Assembly (NCBI GenBank): GCA_023150845.1
Contig: JAKLKD010000025.1
Span: 1 to 54,338 of the forward strand
Length of the DNA: 54,338 nucleotides
Source: Myxococcota bacterium
GTDB taxonomy: Bacteria > Myxococcota_A > UBA796 > CAJQPC01
Direction of reading: 5' to 3'
Below, in pieces: positions 42,018 to 50,482 of the stretch (position 1 is its first letter; every line of letters starts with the position of its first letter). The notes beneath the pieces are model-generated. The model was not told where the DNA came from. It made no database searches and saw only the letters and a list, made by a program, of their open reading frames with translations. Made by a program: the position numbers and the translations under genes.

Positions 42018-42641
42018 TCATAGAGCACCGTAGGGTTTGAGCGGGGTGTACTGGAGGTCAAACCAGAACGCCCGTGGGTCATCGGTGCAGGTCCAGCGAT
42101 CTACCTCGATCGGGTCGTTGGGGCGGCCCACGATACGGAAGGTGGCCTCCTCGTAAGCTGGATCGTACTCAGCCTTGGGGAGCGGAAACTCTCCTATCAA
42201 CTCTAGGGTCCAGGAGTCTGCGAGCTCGGGTTGGGCTTGCCAATCCAGCCTCATGAAAGACTCCCATCCGCTGAAACGTCCTGATTTGCTCAGGTCCACC
42301 CAAGACGGTGAGCTATCGGGAAAAACCTGCATCCCGAACCGCAGACGACAGAGATCAGAGCCGACACCCAAATCCGAACTCGGAACGACAATCGCCAACT
42401 CACGGGCGGATAAGTCGGAGTCCTGAAGTCCAGACTCATATGGCGAAAAGAACAACTCCAGGCCAGGCCACAGAATTGGCTCACCGCACCGCCGCGAACA
42501 AGGCGATTGAAACTCCAACACTCTAACTTCGTACAACAGCGTGTTGGGCCCCATAGGAGCCGTCTGAAACTCCGAGATACAAGAAGGGGCGAGCGGCAGA
42601 CCACAGGCGATGAGCACGGCAAGGAGCGTTGGGGCTCGCAT
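42018..42641 (-). CDS. Tandem lipoprotein paralogue 3 of 4
   Basis: A 207-residue lipoprotein, signal peptide ending LPLAPSC. It has the same family motifs: VLEFQSPCSRRC, LRFGMQVFPD, WTLELIGEFPLP, FRIVGRPNDP and FWFDLQYTPLKPYG. Both ends are almost identical in DNA to the neighbouring paralogue at 42668-43291 (a constant offset of 650 bp), whereas the middle differs strongly. The start is the ATG 6 nt after GGAG; an upstream ATG at 42671 overlaps the previous stop. No homologous family was recognised. Confidence 0.72.
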   Translation of the reverse strand: MRAPTLLAVLIACGLPLAPSCISEFQTAPMGPNTLLYEVRVLEFQSPCSRRCGEPILWPGLELFFSPYESGLQDSDLSARELAIVVPSSDLGVGSDLCRLRFGMQVFPDSSPSWVDLSKSGRFSGWESFMRLDWQAQPELADSWTLELIGEFPLPKAEYDPAYEEATFRIVGRPNDPIEVDRWTCTDDPRAFWFDLQYTPLKPYGAL

Positions 42642-42667
42642 CGTCGGCTCCGGTGAGTGGGTGGGGG

Positions 42668-43291
42668 TCATGGAGCACCGTAGGGTTTGAGCGGGGTGTA
42701 CTCGAGGTCAAACCAGAACGCCCGTGGATCATCGGTGCAGGTCCAGCGGTCCACCTCGATGGGGTCGTTGGGGCGGCCCACGATACGGAAGGTGGCCTCC
42801 TCGTAAGCTGGATCGTACTCAGCCTTGGGGAGCGGAAACTCTCCTATCAACTCTAGGGTCCAGGAGTCTGTGAGCTCGGGTTGGGCTTGCCAATCTATTG
42901 CCACGAACGATTCCCACTCGTCGAACCGCCCCGGCCTACTGAGGTCCACCCACAGCGGTGCCTCATCGGGAAGGATCTGCATCCCGAACCTCAAGCGACA
43001 GGAGTCGGAGTTTGTGCCCAACCCAGAGCTTGGTACGCCGATTTTCAGATCGGGTTCTGAGATGTCTGAATCGTGCAACCCAGAATCGTCCGGCAACACT
43101 GACAATACCAGACTGTACCACAAATAAGGCTCGGCACATTTGCGGGGACATGGCGACTGAAACGCAAGAACGTCAATACTATAGCGTAAGGTTTCAACTC
43201 CATTTGGAGGCGCTACTGGCTCCGAGATACAAGAAGGGGCGAGCGGCAGACCACAGACGATGAGCACGGCGAGGAACTTTGGGGCTCGCAT
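42668..43291 (-). CDS. Tandem lipoprotein paralogue 2 of 4
   Basis: A 207-residue lipoprotein of exactly the same length as the gene at 42018-42641. The signal peptide ends LPLAPSC. Motifs are VLAFQSPCPRKC, LRFGMQILPD, WTLELIGEFPLP and FWFDLEYTPLKPYG. The middle third is AT-richer and diverged from its neighbour, while flanking DNA is nearly identical. An upstream in-frame ATG at 43321 overlaps the previous stop. The GGAG ribosome binding site, 6 nt upstream, favours 43291. Confidence 0.72.
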   Translation of the reverse strand: MRAPKFLAVLIVCGLPLAPSCISEPVAPPNGVETLRYSIDVLAFQSPCPRKCAEPYLWYSLVLSVLPDDSGLHDSDISEPDLKIGVPSSGLGTNSDSCRLRFGMQILPDEAPLWVDLSRPGRFDEWESFVAIDWQAQPELTDSWTLELIGEFPLPKAEYDPAYEEATFRIVGRPNDPIEVDRWTCTDDPRAFWFDLEYTPLKPYGAP

Positions 43292-43317
43292 CGTCGGCTC
43301 CGGTGAGAAGGAGGTGA

Positions 43318-44052
43318 TCATCCGCCGTAGGGATTGAGCGGGATGAAGCGAAAGTCGAAGCTGAGCGAGCTCAGGTCGCCTGTGCAGGAGTCGGGGTCGG
43401 GCTCGACGTACTCGTCGGGAGTGCCGATGATGTGGAAGTCTTGTTGGAGGTACTCCGTGAGGTCTTCGCCTCGGGCGGGTATGATGGGCACGTCGCCGAC
43501 AAGCTCGATGCTCCAGCCTGGGGTCTCAGGGCGTCCGCCAGCGTCAGTCTGCATGTTGATCACGGAATCCCACCTGCGCCAGCTAACTCGTTGACTTAGA
43601 GCCAAGAAGTCCACCATGTTGTCCGGTTGCAGCGTGGCACCAAACTGCAGCAGACAGTCAACATGGCGCCCAGGATTGTAATAATCCGATGTGTAATAGT
43701 CCGATGTGTAGTAGATTGCTTTCGGATATTCATCGAGTCCAGTTTCTGGATTCGCAGTATCGTAGGCTTCCGTGGTCGCAAACAACATAAATTGCTCATC
43801 GGAGTTGTGTTCAGGTAGGGTCGTGCAGGCTTCTGGACACGGCGAACGAAACTCCACCACCTCGACTCGAAAGGGCGGACCTAAGACGGGCGTAGACTCA
43901 CACGAGCTGCTCAGAAGAGCAAGAATCGCCAGCGCCACGACCCGGGCGAGACGACCGCGCCGCCGCTTGCCGAGCCCCGCCCCGCCCAGCCCAGACAAAG
44001 GCAAGCGCCGCAGACGCTGCGAGGTTGGGGCAATCAGCGCTCGTGTTGGCAT
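43318..44052 (-). CDS. Tandem lipoprotein paralogue 1 of 4 (promoter-proximal)
   Basis: A 244-residue lipoprotein heading the tandem set. It has a long basic N-region (RLRRLPLSG, KRRRGRLARVV) before the hydrophobic ALAILALLSSSC lipobox. It shares VVEFRSPCPEAC, SIELVGDVPIIP, FHIIGTPDEY and a terminal FDFRFIPLNPYG with the others. A short local repeat, YYTSDYYTSDYYN, is encoded in the AT-richer centre. AGGAG lies 6 nt before ATG 44052, so the long start is real for this copy. The next gene's upstream ATG overlaps its stop by 4 nt. Confidence 0.74.
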   Translation of the reverse strand: MPTRALIAPTSQRLRRLPLSGLGGAGLGKRRRGRLARVVALAILALLSSSCESTPVLGPPFRVEVVEFRSPCPEACTTLPEHNSDEQFMLFATTEAYDTANPETGLDEYPKAIYYTSDYYTSDYYNPGRHVDCLLQFGATLQPDNMVDFLALSQRVSWRRWDSVINMQTDAGGRPETPGWSIELVGDVPIIPARGEDLTEYLQQDFHIIGTPDEYVEPDPDSCTGDLSSLSFDFRFIPLNPYGG

Positions 44053-44139
44053 CGGGCTCTCCTAAGGGGTCCACTCAGGCTTGCACAGCTTTTGAGCACT
44101 GTCAACCAAACCCGAAGAGCCCGCCACCTCCGCCCTCCC

Positions 44140-44508
44140 CTACCCCCAATCCGTCCGCGCCCAAGTCATCACGTCGCCCTCGGGCGGGCACTCGATCTTC
44201 AGCGTCGGCGTGCCGTTGTCGTCATACGTCGTCGCCGCGCCCTCGTTCGGCTGGAAACACTCAATCAGGCCCTCAGCGGGGTCGCCGTAACACCAGAACA
44301 CGCCCTTGAGGGTCTGTCCGGGGTAAATCGGCGTGTTCAGGGCGCTGCCCGGCGCGCAGGCCGCCATGTGGGACTCTCGGGCCTGGCCGTCGGGGATGGG
44401 GTCGGGCAAGGAGGTGTCGACGCAGGCGGGCTCATCACAGGAGGCGAAGGGCAGGACGAGGAGGGGCAGGAGTTGTTGTCGTCCGCGGGGGCGGTGCGGG
44501 CCTCCCAC
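44140..44508 (-). CDS. Small lipoprotein overlapping the GT87-like gene
   Basis: A protein of about 122 residues with a basic N-region and lipobox LLPLLVLPFASC. The mature part has evenly placed cysteines (DEPACVD, MAACAPG, VFWCYGD, LIECFQP, LKIECPP), typical of a small disulfide-bonded envelope protein. It looks like a real gene, yet its first 172 nt overlap the end of the membrane-protein frame on the same strand. GTG 44508 is the likely start. The frame is open to ATG 44547, and neither has a good ribosome binding site. Confidence 0.55.
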   Translation of the reverse strand: MGGPHRPRGRQQLLPLLVLPFASCDEPACVDTSLPDPIPDGQARESHMAACAPGSALNTPIYPGQTLKGVFWCYGDPAEGLIECFQPNEGAATTYDDNGTPTLKIECPPEGDVMTWARTDWG

Positions 44509-46253
44509 AGAAACCAGGCGATCATCAGGAGGCTGTACATCGCGCACAGTCGGCCCAGCCAGCCCATGTGGATCACACGGAACTCGCTGGTCTCATCGTT
44601 CTGCTGCAGGGCGTTGAGGGCCACCTCGATGCCGAACAGGAAGATGAGGCCAACGGCGTTGCGCAGACGGCTGAGGTCGCCCGCGTGGGTGACGATCATG
44701 GTGCTGCGCACGATGTAGTAGTAGTAGCTCGCCGTGGTCAACAAGAAGAAGGGGATGAAGCCCATGGACAGGGCCTCGTGGTCTTTGGCCCGGCGCAGGC
44801 CCCAGCCGAGCAGGAGCACCAGGGCGAAGGCCAGGGGGTTTCGCCACACCTTCTGGTTCTTGACGCGCATCCGGCGCACGTCGTCCATTCGTTTGACGTC
44901 GGTCTCACCCTGGTAGGCCACGGCGATGGCGAAGCCTTGGCGCATCGACGAGAGGTTCTTCTCGGTGGTGTGGGTGAGCAGCTTCTCGACGTGCCAGATC
45001 GCCCGGCCTGGGCCGTACTTCACCGCCACGGCGCCGTAGAGCAGGGCGAGGCAGGCCACGAAGCCGAGCGCGATTTGGAGCAGGCCCCGGTTGATCCGCC
45101 GCAGAGAGAGAAGCTCCCACAGGCCCTTCATGCCCGGGCCGTAGAGCCACACCGCCGGGAACAGCCGGAAGGCCGCGCCTACGCCCACGGCCGCGCCCGC
45201 CCAGCCGGGCAGGCCCCGCTTGAGCAGGCCCACGGACATGATCAGCACGGCCACATAGTCGTCGCGGCCAAAGGCCCAGGTGTAGGTGGGCCAGCGGGCG
45301 CTGTAGGTGGTGAACAGGAAGATGACCAGAAACAGGGCCGTGGGGCCGCCAAAGGCCCACCAGGTCACGGCGACGGCGAGGCTCAGCCAGATAAGGTCGA
45401 TGTAGCCGAGGAGCTTCACGGACTCGACGGGCACGGCGTTCGCCAGGGGCTCGGCGAAGACCACCCAGGCCGGGGAGCCGTTGAAGCCGTGGTCCCACAA
45501 CATCTGAATCCAGAGGTCGTTGGTGAACCCGACCATCTCGCGCTGCAAGTAGATGAAGTCGTGTTTGAACGCCGCCCAGCGCTCGGGGCCAAACTTGGCG
45601 CGGATGCGGTCGTGCCACTCCTTGTCCCGGGCGAAGGCCTGGGTGTCGACCATGTAGTAGTCTTCTTCGTTCTGGGTCTGGAAGGTGGGCGGCTGGCGGC
45701 GGTAGTGGCGGCCCTCCTCCAGATCTGCGAGCACGATGGCGGGGTAGAGGTCGAAGTAGCCCAGCTCTTTGTAGTACTTGGAGTTCAGGTAGTAGTGGCT
45801 GAGGTCGTAGGTGTCGACGCGCTCCACCCAGACATAGGTGCTGTCCAGGCGTGAGTAGTTGAGGAAGCTCAAGGTGGCGATTAGGCCGAGGCCCAGGGTG
45901 ATGGCGCCTCGGGCCCGGGCGGCGAGGGCGTTGGCCTTGGGCTCCAGGTGCCGGTGCCAGAGATAGGTCAGGGCGGCGAGGAGCGCGGCGCCCCCGGCGA
46001 GCCAGATCTTGTTGACCTCGGTGTCGTCGCGGTGCAGGGGCTTCGCGCCGCCGCGGGCGAGGTCCACGACGATGAGCAGGGCGGCGAGGCCCGCCAAGGT
46101 GGCGAAGGTGCCCAGCACCCGGGCGGCCAGGGGCTGCTGCTTGCGGTCGAGGCCGAGGCCCGCCGCGCCGAGGGTGAGGGCGATGAAGAGGGCGATGAGG
46201 GCGTGGTGCCACGCGGCCTCAAGGGCCGGACCAGGAGCGAGGGGGAAGAGCAT
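44337..46253 (-). CDS. GT87-like (DUF2029) membrane glycosyltransferase
   Basis: A polytopic membrane protein of up to 638 residues. TYTWAFGRDDYVAVLIMSVG and then GAAVGVGAAFRLFPAVWLYGP, followed by WHVEKLLTHTTEKNLSSMRQG, fit the mannosyltransferase-type GT87/DUF2029 family, which uses polyprenyl-phosphate mannose. An acidic pair in a periplasmic loop is usual for GT-C enzymes. The last hydrophobic helix ends near SLLMIAWFLWEARTAP. The remaining 45 residues are Pro/Ser-rich and coincide with the overlapping small lipoprotein gene, so they may be a run-on rather than real protein. It is divergent from the 820-residue lipoprotein gene. Confidence 0.75.
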   Translation of the reverse strand: MLFPLAPGPALEAAWHHALIALFIALTLGAAGLGLDRKQQPLAARVLGTFATLAGLAALLIVVDLARGGAKPLHRDDTEVNKIWLAGGAALLAALTYLWHRHLEPKANALAARARGAITLGLGLIATLSFLNYSRLDSTYVWVERVDTYDLSHYYLNSKYYKELGYFDLYPAIVLADLEEGRHYRRQPPTFQTQNEEDYYMVDTQAFARDKEWHDRIRAKFGPERWAAFKHDFIYLQREMVGFTNDLWIQMLWDHGFNGSPAWVVFAEPLANAVPVESVKLLGYIDLIWLSLAVAVTWWAFGGPTALFLVIFLFTTYSARWPTYTWAFGRDDYVAVLIMSVGLLKRGLPGWAGAAVGVGAAFRLFPAVWLYGPGMKGLWELLSLRRINRGLLQIALGFVACLALLYGAVAVKYGPGRAIWHVEKLLTHTTEKNLSSMRQGFAIAVAYQGETDVKRMDDVRRMRVKNQKVWRNPLAFALVLLLGWGLRRAKDHEALSMGFIPFFLLTTASYYYYIVRSTMIVTHAGDLSRLRNAVGLIFLFGIEVALNALQQNDETSEFRVIHMGWLGRLCAMYSLLMIAWFLWEARTAPADDNNSCPSSSCPSPPVMSPPASTPPCPTPSPTARPESPTWRPARRAAP

Positions 46254-46343
46254 AACGGCGAAGGATAACCCACCTTCCGGGCTTTGACGCTTGCCCCGGC
46301 GCGCTCGGCGGGTGAGGTGCAGGGGTCAACCGCTGGAGACCGC

Positions 46344-48806
46344 ATGCGCTCACTCCTCGTCCTGCTCGCCCTCGCCCTCGGCTCCTGCGCCCCCGCGGCC
46401 AACGCCCCCCAGGCGCGCATCGTCGCCTACGGCCCGACGCCCCAGGCCCGGCACGAGAACGCCCTCGCCCAGGCCGGGGGCGCGGTGATGAGCGAGCGCA
46501 TGATGCTCGACCTGGAGAAGCAGACCGGCAAGATCGCCACGGAGCTGCCCGAGCGGGTGAAGGGGCTCCCCGAGGCCCTCAAGGCCGTGCCGCTGTGGGA
46601 CAACGCTGAGTCCGCCGCGCTCTGGTGGGGCCGGGACGAGGCCGCCCTCGCCCAGCGCCTCTTGGACCAGGGCGTGCAGTACGTCCTCCTGCGCCGGGAC
46701 GTGGCGCCCAGCGTCGATCGGGGCGGCGCGGTGATCTCCCGGCTGTACCACGACGACGACCGCGCCCGGTTCATGCTCGTCGCCGCCGACGCCGAGTACC
46801 TGCTCTACGCCGTCGCCGACAAGACCGCGGGCCTCGCCCCCCAGGCCGCCACCTTCATCACCTCCAGCCTGCGCACGATGCTCAAGGGTGAGAAGCCCCG
46901 GGGCTTCCCCAGCATCAAGGCGCCTCGGGGCAACAAGTGGCACCTCATGGCCACCCTGCGCATGCCCGGCGGCCGTGAGCTGGCCTACGGCCTGTGTGTG
47001 CGGGAGGAGCTCGGCGAGTGTGTGGTGGAGCTCGCGAACGACCTGGAGCGGGAGCACCGCCGCTACGCCGAGTGGTACGGCCTGCCCAAGCTCGCGTCGT
47101 CCATCGACCACATGCTCCTGGAGCTGCACCTCATCACCGACCGGGCGAAGATCTACGCCACGAGCGAGGACGACCTCAACGAGTTCTGGGAGATGGGCAT
47201 CGACGGCGGGCTCATCCTCAACCGCGAGACGGGGGAGGTGGCGATGATCCCCGGCTCGGTGAGCTACACCCGGGCCTATCGGGACGCCGACAAGCTCCTG
47301 CGCACGGCGGCGCGGGAGGGCCACATGGACAGCCTGCGCCCCTGGCGTGACCCCGGCTACGACCTGGAGAAGATCCGCACCCAGCACTACCTCGACTGGC
47401 CGGGCCGGGGCGTCATCCCGCTCTACCGCGGCGTGCCCCCGGTGCCGATGGAGGTGGTGGACATCCCCTCCATCGAGCGCAGCATCCTGCTCTCCGGCGA
47501 GTGGTACCTGCGCAACCTGCACCCCAACGACCAGCCCCTGCCCTTCTACAAGCCGGGCCAGGTCACCTACAAGATGTGGCCCGCCGAGAACCGCTACTCG
47601 GATGAGTACAACATCGTGCGCCACGCGCTCACGACCTGGAACCTCGTGCAGGCCTACCAGATCGACCCCCGGCCCGAGTTTATTGAGGGCGCGCGGCGGG
47701 CCTTGGACTTCACGCTCTCCTTCCGCAAAGACGAGGAGAACCGCTCGTACATCCTCCACGAGAACAACGTGAAGCTCGGCACCGTGGTCATCGCGATGAT
47801 GGGCATGATCGACCTCGCCCGGGCCACGGGCACGAAGGAGTATGACGAGCTCCTCAACCGCTTCGGCGAGTTCACCGTGTTCATGCAGGAGCCCTCGGGC
47901 CGCTTTGATCCGTACTACGTCGAGGCCGACCACCCCTACGCCGATGAGGTCAACGACATCGTCCCCGGCGAGGCCGCCTTGGCCTTGGTGATGCTGTACG
48001 AGTACACCGGCGACAAGAGGTGGCTCGCCCCCATGCCCAAGTTCTTTGAGTACTACAAGCCCTGGTGGAAGGAGCGCGTGGCGAAGATCCGCCCCGAGGC
48101 GCCCTCGCCCCATGAGACATACGACACGAACGACCGCCTGGAGCTCGTGCAGTTCGGGCCCTGGTCGGTGATGGCGGCGAACGCTTACCACCGCGTCACC
48201 GGGGACGAGGAGGTGGCCAAGTTTGGCCTCGAGGTCGCCCGGTGGATGGTCGAGACCTACGAGTACACCAGCGAGGACTCCCCCTGGCCGGACTACGTCG
48301 GCGGCTACTACAAGCTCCCCGGCGAGCTGCCCGCGATGCAGGCCTTCTGTTACGGCGAAGGCACCGCCGCCGCCTACGCCTTGGCCTTACGCGCCGACCC
48401 GTCCCAGGCGCCCTTCTTCGAGAAGGCCACCCGAGAGACCGTGCGGTTTGGCCTGATGATGCAGTTTGATGACCTGCAGATCTACCCCTTCACCCGGGGC
48501 GACGAGGTCCGCGGCGGCACCCGCTACACGATGAACGAGACGAAGGTGCGCATCGACTACGTCTACCACGCGCAGTCCACCCTGGTGCAGTACCGCGACG
48601 CCGCGCTCACCGACCCGAACCTGCCCCCGGAGGTGAAGCGCTCGCCGCTGCGGGATGAGATCGAGGCCGCCCAGAAGAAGGCCGCCGAGGCTGCTGCCGC
48701 TGCTGTTCCTGCCGCTGGCACGAGCCCGCCGACGAGCCCACCGACGCCGACCGTACCGACCCCTCCGGTGAGCCTCGGGACCGGTCGCGCGCCGAAGCCG
48801 CTATAA
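46344..48806 (+). CDS. Large lipoprotein with helical-toroid-like domain, unknown
   Basis: An 820-residue lipoprotein with signal peptide MRSLLVLLALALGSC (Cys15). Residues about 20-400 are mixed alpha/beta. The second half (about 430-750) shows repeated helix pairs with aromatic residues (YNIVRHALTTWNLVQAY, LGTVVIAMMGMIDLARATG, WSVMAANAYHRVTGD, GYYKLPGELPAMQAFCYGEGTAAAYALAL). This is the style of (alpha/alpha)6-barrel sugar epimerases and glycosidases such as glucuronyl C5-epimerase. The tail is Ala/Pro-rich. GGAG lies 5 nt before the ATG. It is divergent from the GT87-like gene, so a joint role in surface glycan assembly is plausible but unproven. Confidence 0.68.
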   Translation: MRSLLVLLALALGSCAPAANAPQARIVAYGPTPQARHENALAQAGGAVMSERMMLDLEKQTGKIATELPERVKGLPEALKAVPLWDNAESAALWWGRDEAALAQRLLDQGVQYVLLRRDVAPSVDRGGAVISRLYHDDDRARFMLVAADAEYLLYAVADKTAGLAPQAATFITSSLRTMLKGEKPRGFPSIKAPRGNKWHLMATLRMPGGRELAYGLCVREELGECVVELANDLEREHRRYAEWYGLPKLASSIDHMLLELHLITDRAKIYATSEDDLNEFWEMGIDGGLILNRETGEVAMIPGSVSYTRAYRDADKLLRTAAREGHMDSLRPWRDPGYDLEKIRTQHYLDWPGRGVIPLYRGVPPVPMEVVDIPSIERSILLSGEWYLRNLHPNDQPLPFYKPGQVTYKMWPAENRYSDEYNIVRHALTTWNLVQAYQIDPRPEFIEGARRALDFTLSFRKDEENRSYILHENNVKLGTVVIAMMGMIDLARATGTKEYDELLNRFGEFTVFMQEPSGRFDPYYVEADHPYADEVNDIVPGEAALALVMLYEYTGDKRWLAPMPKFFEYYKPWWKERVAKIRPEAPSPHETYDTNDRLELVQFGPWSVMAANAYHRVTGDEEVAKFGLEVARWMVETYEYTSEDSPWPDYVGGYYKLPGELPAMQAFCYGEGTAAAYALALRADPSQAPFFEKATRETVRFGLMMQFDDLQIYPFTRGDEVRGGTRYTMNETKVRIDYVYHAQSTLVQYRDAALTDPNLPPEVKRSPLRDEIEAAQKKAAEAAAAAVPAAGTSPPTSPPTPTVPTPPVSLGTGRAPKPL

Positions 48807-48866
48807 AGCGGCGCCGCGCGCTAGGTTCTGCGGTGGTATCGTAACGCACGGAGGCCACCCCCCCCC

Positions 48867-50159
48867 GTGCTCACCCCGCTCCTGCTGCTCTCCTTCGGGC
48901 TCAACGACGCGACCGCGGCGACGACGGTGCGCCTCGTGCTCGATCGCCCCCTCGACACGATCCCCGCCGGGTCGAGCGCCGTGGCCTTGCCCGACGGCCC
49001 CTTGCCCAGCGGCGAGGAGTTCATCCTCACCGTGGACCTGCCGACCGGGGTGGCCGCCACCGCCGCGCTCAGCGTGTGGCCCGCCCAAGGCCAGCCCTGC
49101 GCCGCCGCCCCGCCCGCCGAGGGCCCCCAGCGGCACACGATCGGCATGGCCCCGGACGGGGACGTGCTCAGCGGCCGGGTGCCCGCGCTCCAGGTGGGTC
49201 AGACCTACTGCCTGAGCCTCGCGCCGCGCCTGATCTTGGGGGAGGAGGCCATGACCCGCCTCGCCGAGCAGGCCGCCGCCGAGCTGACCCTGCGCCTGCC
49301 CGACGCCCGCTCCTGCGATCTCGACTCCGGCTGGACCCACTTCGCCAAGGCGCTCTCCGGGGCGCTGGGCGCCGTGGGCCTCGGCGCCGCCGACGCCTCC
49401 ACCCTCGAGGCCGCCGCCCGGGAGGCCCAGAGCCGCTACCGCCGGGGGCCCGGCCCTGAGGCCTGCGCCGCCGTCGTGACCTCCCAAGGCGAGGCCCAGG
49501 CGCTGCAGAGCATCCTCGACGCCGAGGGCGCGCGCCTCTCCGCCGCCGACCGCGCGAGCATGACCCAAGACGTGCTCTCGGCGCTGCAGACCGCCCAGAC
49601 CCAGTCCTCCGCGCTCAGCGACGCGCTCACCGACGCCCTGGACGCCGCGTCTGTGCGCCAGCGCATCGTCGTCGCCACCGGGCCGGTGACCTTAGGCGCC
49701 CAGACGGCGACCGCCGCCACCCGGGACGCGGTGAACTTCGCCGTGCCCGCGGCCGGGGTGTCGTTCGCGCTCTGGCCCGACCAGTCCCCGGCGATGGTCG
49801 GCTGGGGCGGGGTGTCGTTCTACTCCACCGCCGTAGACCGCGACGTGCCGCTGAACGAGCTCGCGGGGGCCCCAGGGGACGTGCTGCGCCAGCGGCTCTC
49901 CTTGACCCTCGGCGTGGCCCGGGCGACGCCCGCCTTGCCCGGCTACACGACCACCCCGGCCTTGGGCGGCCTGAGCCCCCTCGTCGCCGGGGGCCTGCGC
50001 CTCACCCACTACGCCCAGCTCACCGCCGGGGCGGTGTTTGTGCGTGTGGAGGACCCCAACCCCGCCTCGGCGGCGAGCGACCTCCACGCCGCGCCGCTCG
50101 TGGGCCTCTCCGTCGATCTCGCCCTCGTCTCGCTGTTCCAGACCCTCCAGACCCCCTGA
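48867..50159 (+). CDS. Exported hypothetical protein
   Basis: A 430-residue protein with a short signal peptide (MLTPLLLLSFGLNDATA). Residues about 20-120 are beta-rich, 120-260 helical (DVLSALQTAQTQSSALSDALTDAL), and the C-terminal 140 residues contain alternating hydrophobic strands (GGLRLTHYAQLTAGAVFVRVEDP). That end recalls outer-membrane beta-strands of a porin-like or anchor domain, though not decisively. The GTG start lies after a run of nine cytosines. It heads a three-gene chain with the genes at 50174 and 50479. Confidence 0.62.
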   Translation: MLTPLLLLSFGLNDATAATTVRLVLDRPLDTIPAGSSAVALPDGPLPSGEEFILTVDLPTGVAATAALSVWPAQGQPCAAAPPAEGPQRHTIGMAPDGDVLSGRVPALQVGQTYCLSLAPRLILGEEAMTRLAEQAAAELTLRLPDARSCDLDSGWTHFAKALSGALGAVGLGAADASTLEAAAREAQSRYRRGPGPEACAAVVTSQGEAQALQSILDAEGARLSAADRASMTQDVLSALQTAQTQSSALSDALTDALDAASVRQRIVVATGPVTLGAQTATAATRDAVNFAVPAAGVSFALWPDQSPAMVGWGGVSFYSTAVDRDVPLNELAGAPGDVLRQRLSLTLGVARATPALPGYTTTPALGGLSPLVAGGLRLTHYAQLTAGAVFVRVEDPNPASAASDLHAAPLVGLSVDLALVSLFQTLQTP

Positions 50160-50173
50160 GCAGGAGCTTCGCC

Positions 50174-50482
50174 GTGGCCTTGCGCCTGATGATCCCCGAC
50201 GCCGCCCTGGTGGGCCGCCCCGTCATCCTCGCGCTGCGCGTGACGGGCGCGACGCCCAACGCCCGCGTGACGCTCATCGTGGAGCTGGACCGCGGCCAAG
50301 GCCAGCGCGCGCCGCTCTCCCAGTCCGAGGTGCTCGCCCAAGACGACGGCGGGGCGGACGCCACGGTGAGCGTCACCCCACCCTTCACCGACGACGCCGA
50401 GGGCCTCATCGTGGCCACGGCCCGGGCGGAAGACGGCGCCTTCTTGGGCGTGGCCACCGGGCTCCTGCGGGTGATCGGATGA
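50174..50482 (+). CDS. Small beta-rich hypothetical protein
   Basis: A 102-residue protein with no signal peptide, rich in short beta-strand patterns (RPVILALRVTGATPNARVTLIVEL, ATVSVTPPF, LIVATARAEDG). The alternation resembles an Ig-like domain. The start is GTG 50174 with AGGAG 7 nt upstream, 14 nt after the previous stop. Its stop overlaps the next start by ATGA. It is probably translated together with the flanking genes. Confidence 0.6.
   Translation: MALRLMIPDAALVGRPVILALRVTGATPNARVTLIVELDRGQGQRAPLSQSEVLAQDDGGADATVSVTPPFTDDAEGLIVATARAEDGAFLGVATGLLRVIG

Larger units (their letters stand above)
42018..43308 (-). repeat. Near-identical duplicated ends of two tandem lipoprotein genes
   Basis: The 3' segments 42018-42245 and 42668-42895 differ at only a handful of positions. 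The 5' segments 42571-42658 and 43221-43308, including signal peptide and ribosome binding site, are likewise nearly identical. The offset is 650 bp throughout. Between them, 42246-42570 and 42896-43220 keep the same length but are strongly diverged. Confidence 0.9.
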
